A DNA stretch of 64,000 nt from Alphaproteobacteria bacterium (GCA_030425185.1 JAUIAU010000007.1:1-64000); one strand, 5' to 3'; positions 1 to 7,848 are shown, counted from the stretch's first letter. Notes: generated from the letters alone by a model not told the origin. Program-made: numbers and translations.

Positions 1-835
1 TCTCCTCGATGTGCATGGTCTCGTAGAGCCGCCACTGCTGGTTCTTCTCGCGCAGCCGCCACAGCATCCGGGCGATGCACTGCACCAGCGCCGCGATCGA
101 CAGCGCGTCTTCCAGCCGGGGGCTGACGTCGCAGATCCGGGTCTCCAGCGTCGGGAAGCGGTGCGAGGGGCGCAGGTCCCACCAGATCTTCGTGGTGTCC
201 TCGATCACGCCGAGGTCGATCAGCCCGGCGCAGGCGCGCTGGTAGGCGGACCAGCCGTCGAAGACGGGCGGCAGGCCGGTGCGGGGCAGGTTGTCGAAGA
301 CCGTCAGCCGGTAGCTGGCCAGCCGTGTGTCCTGTCCCTGCCAGAACGGCGAGGAGGCCGAGAGCGCCAGCATGTGCGGCAGGAAATACCGCATCTGGTT
401 CATCAGCTCGATGCGCAGGTCCTCGTTCGGAATGCCGACATGGACATGCATCCCGCAGATCAGCATCCGCCGCGCCACGCCGCCGAGGGCGCGTTCGAGA
501 TCGTTGTAGCGCGCCTTGTCGGTGTGGCTCTGGTTCTTCCAGTCCGAGAACGGGTGGCAGGAGGCCGCGATCGGCGCGAGGCCGTAGTCCGCGGCCACCT
601 CGGCCACCGTGCGGCGCAGGCGCGCGAGGTCGCTGCGGGCTTCGGCGATGGTGGCGCAGACCGCCGTGCCGACCTCGGCCTGGCAGGCGAGGAACTCGGG
701 CGTCACCCGGCCGTCCAGCGCCTCGGCACAGGCGGCGATCAGGCCCTCGGGCGCGGCGCGCAGGTCGCGGGTCTCGCGGTCGACGAGGAGGTATTCCTCC
801 TCGATCCCGAGCGTGAAGGGGGGCACCGTCGTCAT
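1..835 (-). CDS. YbdK-type carboxylate-amine ligase (GCS2 family), 3' part cut by window edge
   Basis: This is the N-terminal 278 residues of a glutamate-cysteine-ligase-like (GCS2) protein; the rest lies beyond the left edge. The start [22 protein letters not shown] is the family signature, with the acidic GIEEEY strand that binds metal and ATP. A second family motif, [12 protein letters not shown], is read from about 415-455. Relatives such as E. coli YbdK have only weak gamma-glutamylcysteine ligase activity, so the true substrate is unknown. The ATG at 835 is chosen because the GIEEEY motif then falls about nine residues in, as in relatives. It is divergent from the Cys-cluster gene at 1021, with about 185 nt between them for two promoters. 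Confidence 0.85.
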   Translation of the reverse strand, partial: MTTVPPFTLGIEEEYLLVDRETRDLRAAPEGLIAACAEALDGRVTPEFLACQAEVGTAVCATIAEARSDLARLRRTVAEVAADYGLAPIAASCHPFSDWKNQSHTDKARYNDLERALGGVARRMLICGMHVHVGIPNEDLRIELMNQMRYFLPHMLALSASSPFWQGQDTRLASYRLTVFDNLPRTGLPPVFDGWSAYQRACAGLIDLGVIEDTTKIWWDLRPSHRFPTLETRICDVSPRLEDALSIAALVQCIARMLWRLREKNQQWRLYETMHIEE

Positions 836-1020
836 GGATCCAGCAAAACCGCTGGCGGCGCATCTGGCAAGCGTGCCGTTGCGGGCGCGGGCGCTGACGC
901 GGCGCGAGGGGCACAACGCGTCCCCTCTTGCCGAGAACGCGGCGCGGCCCTATCTGCCGCGCGACCGCATCGCCCCGGACCGGTCAGCCGGAGGCCGGCG
1001 GTCGCCCGAGTGTCCTCTCG

Positions 1021-1455
1021 ATGATCACCCAAGACGACTGCACGCGGTGCGGGGCCTGCTGTTTCGGCAGCCACGCCCGCTATATCGCGCTGCTTCCCGA
1101 AGACCGTGCCCGGGCCATTCCCGAGGCCACCACCACCGAGATCGACGGCCGCCGCTACATGACGCTGGCCGACGGACATTGCGCCCAGCTGACCCGCACC
1201 GACGACGCGCAGCTGGTCTGTGCGATCTACCCGGTCCGGCCCGAGGCCTGCCGTGCGTTCCGGCCGGGCAGCTTCGAATGCCTGAAGGCGCGCCAGCACC
1301 GCCTCGCCCTGGCCGAGAGGATGCGCGCGCCCGACCTCGTCCCCGACAGCCCGCCGATCCTGGTGCCGGAGGTGCAGACACCCCCGGGGATGCCGGGGGT
1401 GCCGCAGATCGCTCCGGGCGCCGAGGCGGGCGAGCCGCCCCCGGCGCTGGCCTGA
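1021..1455 (+). CDS. YkgJ family cysteine-cluster protein
   Basis: This 144-residue protein has the zinc/iron-chelating pattern of the YkgJ (CxxCxxCC) family: Cys7, Cys10, Cys13, Cys14, then Cys54, Cys67, Cys77 and Cys87, in a segment reading CAIYPVRPEACRAF. The family is thought to bind a metal or Fe-S cluster, but its function is not established. The ATG at 1021 places the first Cys at residue 7, as in relatives; the frame is open further upstream but that part does not resemble the family. The C-terminal 30 residues are Pro-rich and probably disordered. It runs convergent with mmsA, the stop codons being only a few bases apart. Confidence 0.85.
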   Translation: MITQDDCTRCGACCFGSHARYIALLPEDRARAIPEATTTEIDGRRYMTLADGHCAQLTRTDDAQLVCAIYPVRPEACRAFRPGSFECLKARQHRLALAERMRAPDLVPDSPPILVPEVQTPPGMPGVPQIAPGAEAGEPPPALA

Positions 1456-1456
1456 G

Positions 1457-2956
1457 TTACTCCATCACCGGGATCGAGAAGGCCGAGCCTTCCTTGATCC
1501 CGGACGGCCAGCGCGCGGTGACCGTCTTGGTGCGGGTGTAGAAGCGGAAGGCGTCGGGGCCGTGCTGGTTCAGGTCGCCGAAGCCGGATTTCTTCCAGCC
1601 GCCGAAGGTGTGATAGGCCAGCGGGACCGGGATCGGCACGTTGATGCCGACCATGCCGATGTTGATCCGCTGCGCGAAATCGCGGGCGGTGTCGCCGTCG
1701 CGGGTGAAGATCGCGGTGCCGTTGCCGTACTCGTGATCCATCGCGTAGCTGAGCGCCTCTTCGTAGGACTTGGCGCGCACCGTGGACAGGACCGGGCCAA
1801 AGATCTCGGTCTTGTAGATGTCCATGTCGCGGGTGACGTGGTCGAACAGGTGCGGACCGACGAAGTAACCGTTCTCGTAGCCCTGCAGGCGGAAGTTGCG
1901 CCCGTCGACGACGAGCTTCGCGCCCTGGTCGACGCCGGACTGCACCAGCCGCTCGATGTTGGCCTTGGCCGCGGCGGTCACCACGGGGCCGTAGTCCACG
2001 TCCTTGCCGGCGGTGTAGGGGCCGACCTTCAGCTTCTCGATGCGCGGCACCAGCTTCTCGATCAGGCGGTCGGCGGTCTCGTCGCCCACCGGAACGGCGA
2101 CCGAGATCGCCATGCAGCGCTCGCCCGCCGCGCCGTAGCCCGCGCCCACCAGCGCATCCGCGGCCTGGTCCATGTCGGCGTCGGGCATGACGATCATGTG
2201 GTTCTTCGCGCCGCCGAAGCACTGCACGCGCTTTCCGGCCGCGCAGCCGCGCGAGTAGATGTAATGCGCGATCGGGGTCGAGCCGACGAAGCCGATGGCC
2301 TGGATCGTCTCGTTGTCGAGGATCGCGTCGACCGCTTCCTTGTCGCCGTTGACAACCTGCAGGATGCCGTCGGGCAGGCCCGCTTCCTGGAAGATCTGCG
2401 CCAGCATCAGCGGCACCGAGGGATCGCGCTCGGACGGCTTCAGGATGAACGCGTTGCCGCAGGCGATGGCCGGGGCCATCTTCCACAGCGGGATCATCGC
2501 CGGGAAGTTGAAGGGCGTGATGCCCGCCGCGACACCCAGCGGCTGGCGCATCGAGTACATGTCGATGCCCGGACCGGCGCTGTCGGTATACTCGCCCTTC
2601 AGCAGGTGCGGCGCGCCGATGCAGAACTCGACGACCTCGAGCCCGCGCTGCACGTCGCCCGCCGCGTCGGGCAGGGTCTTGCCGTGCTCGCGGCTCAGCG
2701 CCTCGGCCAGCTTGTCCATGTCGCGGTGCAGGAGGCGCACGACCTCCATCAGCACCCGCGCGCGGCGCTGCGGGTTGGTGGCGGCCCAAGACGGCTGTAC
2801 GGCGGCGGCGCTGGCGACGGCGGCGTCGAGCTCGGCCTTCGAGGCCAGCGGCACCTTCGCCACCACCTCGCCCAAGGCGGGGTTGTAGACATCGGCAAAG
2901 CGGCCGGACGTGCCCGCCACCAGCTTGCCGTTGATGAAATGATGCAGCTCCTGCAT
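1457..2956 (-). CDS. mmsA: methylmalonate-semialdehyde dehydrogenase (CoA-acylating)
   Basis: The 499-residue length matches MmsA, the CoA-dependent aldehyde dehydrogenase that converts methylmalonate semialdehyde to propionyl-CoA, and malonate semialdehyde to acetyl-CoA, in valine, thymine and myo-inositol breakdown. Visible ALDH landmarks are TPFNFP (147-152), KPSE (173-176), the cofactor loop GSTPIA (225-230) and the catalytic Cys281 in GERCMAIS. The segment CFGGAKNHMIVMPDAD is characteristic of the MMSDH branch. The gene is divergent from a LysR regulator at 3062, and the 105 nt between them holds three inverted repeats, so it is probably controlled by that regulator. No other valine or inositol pathway gene is adjacent. 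Confidence 0.95.
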   Translation of the reverse strand: MQELHHFINGKLVAGTSGRFADVYNPALGEVVAKVPLASKAELDAAVASAAAVQPSWAATNPQRRARVLMEVVRLLHRDMDKLAEALSREHGKTLPDAAGDVQRGLEVVEFCIGAPHLLKGEYTDSAGPGIDMYSMRQPLGVAAGITPFNFPAMIPLWKMAPAIACGNAFILKPSERDPSVPLMLAQIFQEAGLPDGILQVVNGDKEAVDAILDNETIQAIGFVGSTPIAHYIYSRGCAAGKRVQCFGGAKNHMIVMPDADMDQAADALVGAGYGAAGERCMAISVAVPVGDETADRLIEKLVPRIEKLKVGPYTAGKDVDYGPVVTAAAKANIERLVQSGVDQGAKLVVDGRNFRLQGYENGYFVGPHLFDHVTRDMDIYKTEIFGPVLSTVRAKSYEEALSYAMDHEYGNGTAIFTRDGDTARDFAQRINIGMVGINVPIPVPLAYHTFGGWKKSGFGDLNQHGPDAFRFYTRTKTVTARWPSGIKEGSAFSIPVME

Positions 2957-3004
2957 GGACTCCTCCCGAACTGATCTCCTGCGCGCAGACTAGCGATCCG
3001 GGCT

Positions 3005-3051
3005 TTGCGAAAAAAGCGCAAGTCTGGCAAAACGGTTTTGCAGATGTGCAA
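3005..3051. promoter_or_regulatory. cluster of three dyads between mmsA and LysR gene (candidate LysR operator)
   Basis: Three inverted repeats with TTGC/GCAA arms lie in the divergent promoter region: TTGCG-N7-CGCAA (3005-3021), GCAAAA-CGG-TTTTGC (3027-3041) and TTGCA-N4-TGCAA (3038-3051, overlapping the second). LysR-type regulators usually bind dyads with a T-N11-A core in exactly this position, so this is probably the site used for autoregulation and mmsA control. That assignment is inference; the repeats themselves are read directly. Confidence 0.6.
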
Positions 3052-3061
3052 AGGTGGCGCG

Positions 3062-3952
3062 ATGGACTGGGACGATCTTAAGGTATTTCTCGCAGTGGCG
3101 CGTCAGGAGAGCCTGTCCGCCGCGGGAAGGACCCTGCGCCTCGACCCGGCGACGGTCGGGAGGCGCGTCACCCGGCTGGAGGAGCGGATCGGGGCGACGC
3201 TCTTCCTGCGCTCGCCGCAGGGCTATGCCCCGACCGAGGCGGCGCTGCGCCTGATGGCCCATGCCGAGCGGATCGAGGCCGAGGTCGAGGCTGGGCAGGC
3301 GGGGGTCGCGGGGCCGGCCGACCGGCTGACCGGGACGGTGCGGATCGGCGCGCCGGATGGCTGCGCCACCCACCTGCTGCCGCAGGTCTGCGCCGGGCTC
3401 CTGGCCGAGAACCCGGCGCTCGACATCCAGATCGTGGCCCTGCCGCGGGTCTTCAACCTGTCACGGCGCGAGGCCGACCTTGCGGTGGTCGTCTCGCCGC
3501 CCGCGCAGGGCCGCATGACGGTGCGCAAGCTGGCGTCCTACCGGCTGAGCCTCGCGGCAAGCCGCGACTACCTCGCACGGACGCCGCCGATCCGCAGCCG
3601 GGCCGATCTCGCCCGGCACCGGGCGGTCGGCTACATCCCCGAGATGATTTTCGACAGCGGCCTCGACTATGCCCGCGAGATCGAACCGGCCACGGCGGGG
3701 GCCAGTTCGAACTCGGTGCTGGTGCAACTGGGCCTGATCCGGGCCGGGGCGGGGGTGGGGATCGTGCATGACTTCGCGCTGCCTTCGGCCCCCGACCTGG
3801 TGCGGGTGCTGCCCGACGAGGTGCGCCTGGAGCGGTCCTTCTACCTGACCCGGCACGCTGACGCGGCGGGATCGTCGCGCCTCGAACGGGTGGCCGAGCG
3901 GTTGGGGGACGGGCTGCGCAAGGAAATTTCGCGGCTGGAAGGCATGGCTTGA
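3062..3952 (+). CDS. LysR family transcriptional regulator
   Basis: This 296-residue protein has an N-terminal winged helix-turn-helix (about residues 5-62: FLAVARQESLSAAGRTLRLDPATVGRRVTRLEERIG) followed by a periplasmic-binding-protein-like effector domain, the standard LysR layout. The ATG at 3062 gives the typical MDWDDLKVFLAVA start; an earlier in-frame start at 3005 would run through the operator dyads and is rejected. Divergence from mmsA points to control of an aldehyde or branched-chain amino acid pathway; the effector is unknown. Its 3' end lies 59 nt before the CBS-domain gene. Confidence 0.92.
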   Translation: MDWDDLKVFLAVARQESLSAAGRTLRLDPATVGRRVTRLEERIGATLFLRSPQGYAPTEAALRLMAHAERIEAEVEAGQAGVAGPADRLTGTVRIGAPDGCATHLLPQVCAGLLAENPALDIQIVALPRVFNLSRREADLAVVVSPPAQGRMTVRKLASYRLSLAASRDYLARTPPIRSRADLARHRAVGYIPEMIFDSGLDYAREIEPATAGASSNSVLVQLGLIRAGAGVGIVHDFALPSAPDLVRVLPDEVRLERSFYLTRHADAAGSSRLERVAERLGDGLRKEISRLEGMA

Positions 3953-4011
3953 CAGAACTGCCCCCGGCTTGTCACGCTCACGTTACAGTTCGTCGGAGAG
4001 GAGGAGCACCG

Positions 4012-4446
4012 ATGCTGGTCCAGCACATCCTGAAATCCAAGGGCGCGGAGGGTGTTGTGACCGTCAAGCCCGGCACCCGCGTCAGTGCGGCCGCCGAAGT
4101 GCTCTCGCAACGGCGGATCGGGACCGTGGTCATCTCGTCCGATGGCAAGAGCCCGGTCGGGATCCTGTCCGAGCGCGACATCGTCCGCGAGATCGGCAGG
4201 CGCGGCGCGGCCTGCATGGCGGACCTCGTCGAGGACATGATGACCCGCGATCCGCAGACCTGCGGGCTGAACGAGGATGCCGACGCGATCCTCGCGCGGA
4301 TGACCGAGGGCCGGTTCCGTCACATGCCGGTGGTCGAGGACGGCGCGATGGTCGGGCTGATCACGCTTGGTGACGTGGTCAAGGCGCGGCTCAGCGAACT
4401 GTCGATGGAGAAGCAGGCGCTCGAAGGGATGATCATGGGCTACTGA
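4012..4446 (+). CDS. CBS-domain pair protein
   Basis: This 144-residue protein consists almost entirely of two tandem CBS modules (about residues 10-60 and 75-130), seen in VTVKPGTRVSAAAEVL...GTVVISSDGKSPVGILSERDIVREI and MTRDPQTCGLNEDADAILARMTEGRFRHMPVVEDGAMVGLITLGDVVKARL. Such pairs bind adenine nucleotides or NAD(P)H and act as energy or redox sensors; this type is common in alphaproteobacteria and its partner is unknown. The ATG at 4012 is preceded by a strong purine-rich site (GGAGAGGAGG). An upstream in-frame start at 3949, overlapping the LysR gene, is less likely. Confidence 0.9.
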   Translation: MLVQHILKSKGAEGVVTVKPGTRVSAAAEVLSQRRIGTVVISSDGKSPVGILSERDIVREIGRRGAACMADLVEDMMTRDPQTCGLNEDADAILARMTEGRFRHMPVVEDGAMVGLITLGDVVKARLSELSMEKQALEGMIMGY

Positions 4447-4565
4447 GCCCGGGGGGAATTCGCCCGGGTCTGCCCGCGACCATTCAGCGTGCCGAAAGCC
4501 CTTGATCTTCGGGACGGAATTTCGTGGTCTCTCGGCGCAACTTTCGACCCCGGAGACCGTCGACC

Positions 4566-5090
4566 ATGCGCATTGGCCTCTATCCCGGCACCTTCGACCC
4601 GGTGACCCTGGGACATATGGACATCATCCGCCGGGCGACGGCCCTTGTGGACCGGCTGGTCATCGGGGTGGCCATCAACCGGGACAAGGGACCCTTGTTC
4701 TCGCTCGAGGAACGGGTCGAGATGCTGGAGGCCGAGTGCCGCCTGCTGACCGCCGAGACCGGGGTCGAGATCGTCGCGCACCCGTTCGAGAACCTGCTCA
4801 TCGACTGTGCCCGCGACGTGGGCGCCGGGGTCATCATCCGCGGCCTGCGGGCGGTCGCGGATTTCGAGTACGAATTCCAGATGGTCGGCATGAACCGGAA
4901 ACTCGACGCCTCGATCGAGACGGTCTTCCTGATGGCCGAGGCCGAACATCAGGCGATCGCCTCGAAACTGGTCAAGGAAATCGCCCGGCTGGGCGGCGAC
5001 GTGTCGAAGTTCGTCACGCCGCCGGTCAATGCTGCGCTGAGGGCCCGGTTCGGGGCCCCCGTGCGGCCGCCTCAGGCCGCGCGTCCGTAG
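4566..5090 (+). CDS. coaD: pantetheine-phosphate adenylyltransferase
   Basis: CoaD transfers AMP from ATP to 4'-phosphopantetheine, the penultimate step of coenzyme A synthesis in the cytosol. The 174-residue protein starts MRIGLYPGTFDPVTLGHMDI and so carries the nucleotidyltransferase TxGH motif (TLGH). It also has the conserved RGLRAVADFEYEFQM and the C-terminal SKLVKEIARLGGDVSKFVTPPV. The internal ATG at 4566 is chosen because the motif must sit at the N-terminus; the 14 extra residues of the longer frame have no counterpart in the family. Its 3' end overlaps the end of the oppositely oriented DUF1127-like gene by 19 nt. Confidence 0.96.
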   Translation: MRIGLYPGTFDPVTLGHMDIIRRATALVDRLVIGVAINRDKGPLFSLEERVEMLEAECRLLTAETGVEIVAHPFENLLIDCARDVGAGVIIRGLRAVADFEYEFQMVGMNRKLDASIETVFLMAEAEHQAIASKLVKEIARLGGDVSKFVTPPVNAALRARFGAPVRPPQAARP

Positions 5091-5242
5091 ACCGCGTGCC
5101 GCGCGATCCGGTCGGCGTCGCCCGGATAAAGATCGAGGTCGAGCGCCACGTCGAGCGGCAGCGATTCCAGTTCCGCCACGGTACGCCGATAGGCGAGGTG
5201 CTGGCGTGCGGCGCGGGCGAGGTGCGAAACGAGCGTGCTCAT
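5072..5242 (-). CDS. DUF1127-like small protein (56 aa)
   Basis: The reverse strand encodes a 56-residue protein beginning MSTLVSHLARAARQHLAYRR, then RTVAELESLPLDVALDLDLY and PGDADRIARHAVYGRAA. The pattern of a basic helix, RRTxxELxxLxxxxLxDLxL, then D-IxxxA resembles the DUF1127 family of short Arg-rich proteins, which is widespread in alphaproteobacteria and often stress- or phosphate-linked; some members bind RNA. An ATG start, a stop codon and GC-rich third positions support coding. It is tail-to-tail with coaD, overlapping by 19 nt. A degenerate copy of the sugar-phosphate operator lies 45 nt upstream (5287-5298), hinting at carbon-linked expression. Confidence 0.72.
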   Translation of the reverse strand: MSTLVSHLARAARQHLAYRRTVAELESLPLDVALDLDLYPGDADRIARHAVYGRAA

Positions 5243-5286
5243 GGGCAGTCCTTTCGTGGGTCGGCCCCGGTCGCTCCGGGGCGGGT

Positions 5287-5298
5287 GGTGGCGCTAAC
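5287..5298. promoter_or_regulatory. degenerate copy of the GTTAGCGCTAAC operator
   Basis: GGTGGCGCTAAC matches the perfect palindrome found upstream of gap and zwf at 10 of 12 positions. It lies 45 nt upstream of the DUF1127-like gene start, where a repressor or activator could act. Being degenerate, it may be a weak or chance site. Confidence 0.4.
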
Positions 5299-5407
5299 AG
5301 CGCGCCGTTGCCCGAGATATGCGCGTCGAAGGCCCCCGCGACAAGCGCAGGAACCGTGAACCCGCCATGCGTTTTCTGCAATGCAGCATGAGGCGGACAC
5401 AACGAAA

Positions 5408-5429
5408 GGGGCGCCCCGAAGGACGCCCC
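5408..5429 (-). terminator. hairpin downstream of gap (weak terminator)
   Basis: GGGGCG and CGCCCC flank a 10-nt loop that can pair further, about 25 nt beyond the gap stop codon. Read on the minus strand, the hairpin is followed by CTTTCGTT, a short and imperfect U-rich tract, so it is a plausible but weak intrinsic terminator for gap transcripts. Confidence 0.45.
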
Positions 5430-5454
5430 GCGCGTTGTGCAGCTTTCGCCGTGA

Positions 5455-6459
5455 TTACAGGTGCTTGCCCATCTCGGCCGCGGTGTCGAGCATGCGGTTC
5501 GAAAAGCCCCATTCGTTGTCGTACCAGCTGAGGACGCGGCACATCGTGCCGTCCATCACCTTGGTCTGGTCGGTCGCGAAGATCGACGAGCGCGGGTCGT
5601 GGTTGAAGTCCATCGACACCAGCTTGTCGTCGGTGACACCCAGGATGCCCTTCAGCGGGCCGCTTTCGGCGGCGGCGTGGATCGCGGCGTTGATCTCCTC
5701 GGCGCTGGTGGCGCGCCCGCTCTCGAAGGTCAGGTCCACCACCGACACGTTCGGCGTCGGCACCCGCACCGCGACCCCGTCGAGCTTGCCGTTCAGTTCC
5801 GGCAGCACGAGACCCACGGCCTTGGCCGCGCCGGTCGAGGTCGGGATCATGCTCATCGCCGCCGCGCGGGCGCGGTAGAGGTCCTTGTGCATGGTGTCGA
5901 GCGTCGGCTGGTCGCCGGTGTAGCTGTGGATCGTGGTCATGAAGCCGCGCGTGATGCCCACGGTATCCGACAGCACCTTGGCGACCGGGCTGAGGCAGTT
6001 CGTGGTGCAGGACGCGTTCGACACGATGACGTCGTCGCCGCTCAGCGTTCCGTGGTTGACGCCGTAGACGATGGTCTTGTCCGCGCCCTTGGAGGGGGCG
6101 GAGACCAGGACGCGGCTGGCGCCGTTCTCGAGGTGGATCGCCGCCTTGTCGCGGTCGGTGAAGATGCCGGTGCATTCCAGCACGATGTCGATGCCCGACC
6201 AGGGCAGCTCCGCCGGGTTGCGGATCGCGGTGACGGTGATAGGGCCCCGGCCGACGTCGATGCTGGTCTCGGTCGTGGTCACGGTGCCCGGAAAGCGGCC
6301 GTGGACGCTGTCGTAGCGCAGCAGGTGCGCGTTGGTCTCGACCGGGCCGAGATCGTTGATCGCCACGACCTCGATGTCGCTGCGGCCCTGTTCGACAAGC
6401 GCGCGCAGCACGTTGCGGCCGATGCGCCCGAACCCGTTGATTGCCACCTGAATTGCCAT
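5455..6459 (-). CDS. gap: type I glyceraldehyde-3-phosphate dehydrogenase (NAD type)
   Basis: This 334-residue GAPDH converts glyceraldehyde-3-phosphate to 1,3-bisphosphoglycerate. Landmarks are the Rossmann motif NGFGRIGR (8-15), the catalytic Cys151 in SNASCTTNC and His178 in [10 protein letters not shown]. Asp36 in AINDLG corresponds to the Asp32 of reference enzymes, which hydrogen-bonds the adenosine ribose of NAD and repels NADP, so this copy should be NAD-dependent. The start is the ATG at 6459 ([11 protein letters not shown]); the upstream in-frame extension is not family-like. A perfect GTTAGCGCTAAC lies 79 nt upstream. The second GAPDH at 6847-7848 is a paralogue with different cofactor-site residues. 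Confidence 0.96.
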   Translation of the reverse strand: MAIQVAINGFGRIGRNVLRALVEQGRSDIEVVAINDLGPVETNAHLLRYDSVHGRFPGTVTTTETSIDVGRGPITVTAIRNPAELPWSGIDIVLECTGIFTDRDKAAIHLENGASRVLVSAPSKGADKTIVYGVNHGTLSGDDVIVSNASCTTNCLSPVAKVLSDTVGITRGFMTTIHSYTGDQPTLDTMHKDLYRARAAAMSMIPTSTGAAKAVGLVLPELNGKLDGVAVRVPTPNVSVVDLTFESGRATSAEEINAAIHAAAESGPLKGILGVTDDKLVSMDFNHDPRSSIFATDQTKVMDGTMCRVLSWYDNEWGFSNRMLDTAAEMGKHL

Positions 6460-6537
6460 GTCGCTCTCCCGTTGGCGGGAAATCCCGCACGTCCCTGCGC
6501 CGTCCGGCCTGCGGCACATCCTGCCCGCAGGCGTCCG

Positions 6538-6549
6538 GTTAGCGCTAAC
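6538..6549. promoter_or_regulatory. perfect palindromic operator GTTAGCGCTAAC upstream of gap
   Basis: A 12-nt perfect palindrome lies 79-90 nt upstream of the gap start. The same 12 nt recur upstream of zwf at 50212-50223. Symmetric sites with a central CG are typical of LacI-family regulators. In Rhodobacter sphaeroides the LacI-family protein CceR controls these same pathways, which makes a CceR-like protein the first candidate; that link is from memory of the literature and needs checking. Confidence 0.7.
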
Positions 6550-6656
6550 ATCTTTCGACTACCTGCGTCATTGTGGGACCGCAGTCAACGGCTGTCACAT
6601 GAATTTCGGGTAACGGCGCGGTCCCGGCGGCGGCGTGCCGACCGGGCGGGTGGCGG

Positions 6657-6800
6657 TCAGTTCCAAAAACTGGCCGCGTCGATGATGCCGAGGAAGCGCC
6701 GGGCCCAGAGCTCGGTCCAGAAGGCGTCGTTCAGGACCACGTCCCAGCCGATGGCCGCGACGATGAGCAGGGCGAGCGCCAGTGCGATCTGATTGGTCAA
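6657..6800 (-). CDS. 47-aa single-pass membrane protein between the two gap genes
   Basis: A TTG start at 6800, preceded by GGAGGGACGC as ribosome-binding site, opens a 47-residue frame: MTNQIALALALLIVAAIGWD, then VVLNDAFWTELWARRFLGII and DAASFWN. Residues 4-24 form one hydrophobic segment, followed by an amphipathic, Trp-rich tail ending in FWN. It lies 46 nt downstream of the second gap gene and probably shares its transcript. As I recall, small glyceraldehyde-3-phosphate-dehydrogenase-linked proteins of this kind recur between gap genes in Rhodobacterales. The function is unknown. The TTG start is inferred from the ribosome-binding site, as no ATG exists in this frame after the end of gap. 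Confidence 0.7.
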   Translation of the reverse strand: MTNQIALALALLIVAAIGWDVVLNDAFWTELWARRFLGIIDAASFWN

Positions 6801-6846
6801 GCGTCCCTCCCGCCGGTCCGGCACGGGGGACGCTGCACCCCCTGCC

Positions 6847-7848
6847 TCAGATGAGCCGCCCCATCGCGCCGGCCACGTCGGCCATGCGGCAGGAGAAGCC
6901 CCACTCGTTATCGTACCAGGCCAGCACGCGCACCGTGCGGCCGCCGACGACTTTCGTCTGGTCCGGGGCGAAAATGCAAGAGTGTGTGGTGTGGTTGAAG
7001 TCGATCGAGACCTTCGGCTCGGGGTCATAGGCCAGCACCGCGCCCATGTGGCCCTGCGCGGCTTCGCGGACGATCTCGTTCACGTCGGCGACCGTCACGT
7101 CCTTGCGGGCCTCGAAGGTCAGGTCGACGGCCGAGACGTTCGGGGTCGGCACCCGCAGCGCGGTGCCGTCGAGGCGGCCTTCGAGTTCCGGCAGAACCTC
7201 CTTCAGTGCCTTCGCGGCCCCGGTCGAGGTCGGGATCATCGCCATCGCGGCCGCGCGAGCGCGGTAGAGGTCCTTGTGGCGGCGGTCGAGCGTCGGCTGG
7301 TCGCCGGTGTAGCTGTGGATCGTGGTCATGATCCCGCGCTCGATCCCGATGGCGTCGTTCAGCACCTTGGCGAGCGGCGCGAGGCAGTTGGTGGTGCAGG
7401 AGCCGTTCGAGACCACGTGGTGGTCGGTGCGCAGTTCGCGGTGGTTCACGCCGTAGACGATGGTCTTGTCGGCATTGGTCGCGGGGGCCGAGACCAGCAC
7501 GCGCTTGGCGCCGCGGGTCAGGTGGACGGCAGCCTTGTCGCGGGCGTTGAACTTGCCGGTGCACTCCAGCACCACGTCGACGCCGGACCAGTCCAGTTCG
7601 GTCGGATCGTAGGTCGAGAACACCTTGATCGGGCCGCGCCCGAGGTCGAGATGATCCCCGTCCACCTTGACCGTGCCGCCGAACCGCCCGTGGACACTGT
7701 CGTACTTCAGCAGGTGCGCGTTGGTCTCGATCGGGCCGGTGGCATTGATCGCGACCACCTGGACGTCGTTCCGCGCGGCCTCGGTGATGTGGGCCAGCGT
7801 GCAGCGCCCGATACGTCCGAAGCCGTTGATGCCGACGGTAATGGTCAT
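6847..7848 (-). CDS. gap: type I glyceraldehyde-3-phosphate dehydrogenase, probably NADP-accepting
   Basis: This second 333-residue GAPDH aligns with the copy at 5455 without gaps over the cofactor domain. The catalytic Cys151 (SNGSCTTNC) and His178 are intact. Two cofactor-site differences stand out. Asp36 of the first copy is Ala36 here (AINATG). The Thr-Met pair before HKDL (189-190, the Leu187-Pro188 site of reference enzymes) is Arg-Arg here. Loss of the Asp and gain of basic residues are the changes expected for 2'-phosphate binding, so this copy is probably an NADP-using, gluconeogenic or GapB-like enzyme. The ATG at 7848 gives MTITVGINGFG. Two degenerate operators lie about 90 nt upstream. 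Confidence 0.94.
   Translation of the reverse strand: MTITVGINGFGRIGRCTLAHITEAARNDVQVVAINATGPIETNAHLLKYDSVHGRFGGTVKVDGDHLDLGRGPIKVFSTYDPTELDWSGVDVVLECTGKFNARDKAAVHLTRGAKRVLVSAPATNADKTIVYGVNHRELRTDHHVVSNGSCTTNCLAPLAKVLNDAIGIERGIMTTIHSYTGDQPTLDRRHKDLYRARAAAMAMIPTSTGAAKALKEVLPELEGRLDGTALRVPTPNVSAVDLTFEARKDVTVADVNEIVREAAQGHMGAVLAYDPEPKVSIDFNHTTHSCIFAPDQTKVVGGRTVRVLAWYDNEWGFSCRMADVAGAMGRLI

Noticed and set aside
3949-4011. A start for the CBS-domain gene inside the end of the LysR gene
   Set aside because: The ATG at 4012 has a strong ribosome-binding site and directly precedes the domain; the extra 21 residues look unstructured.
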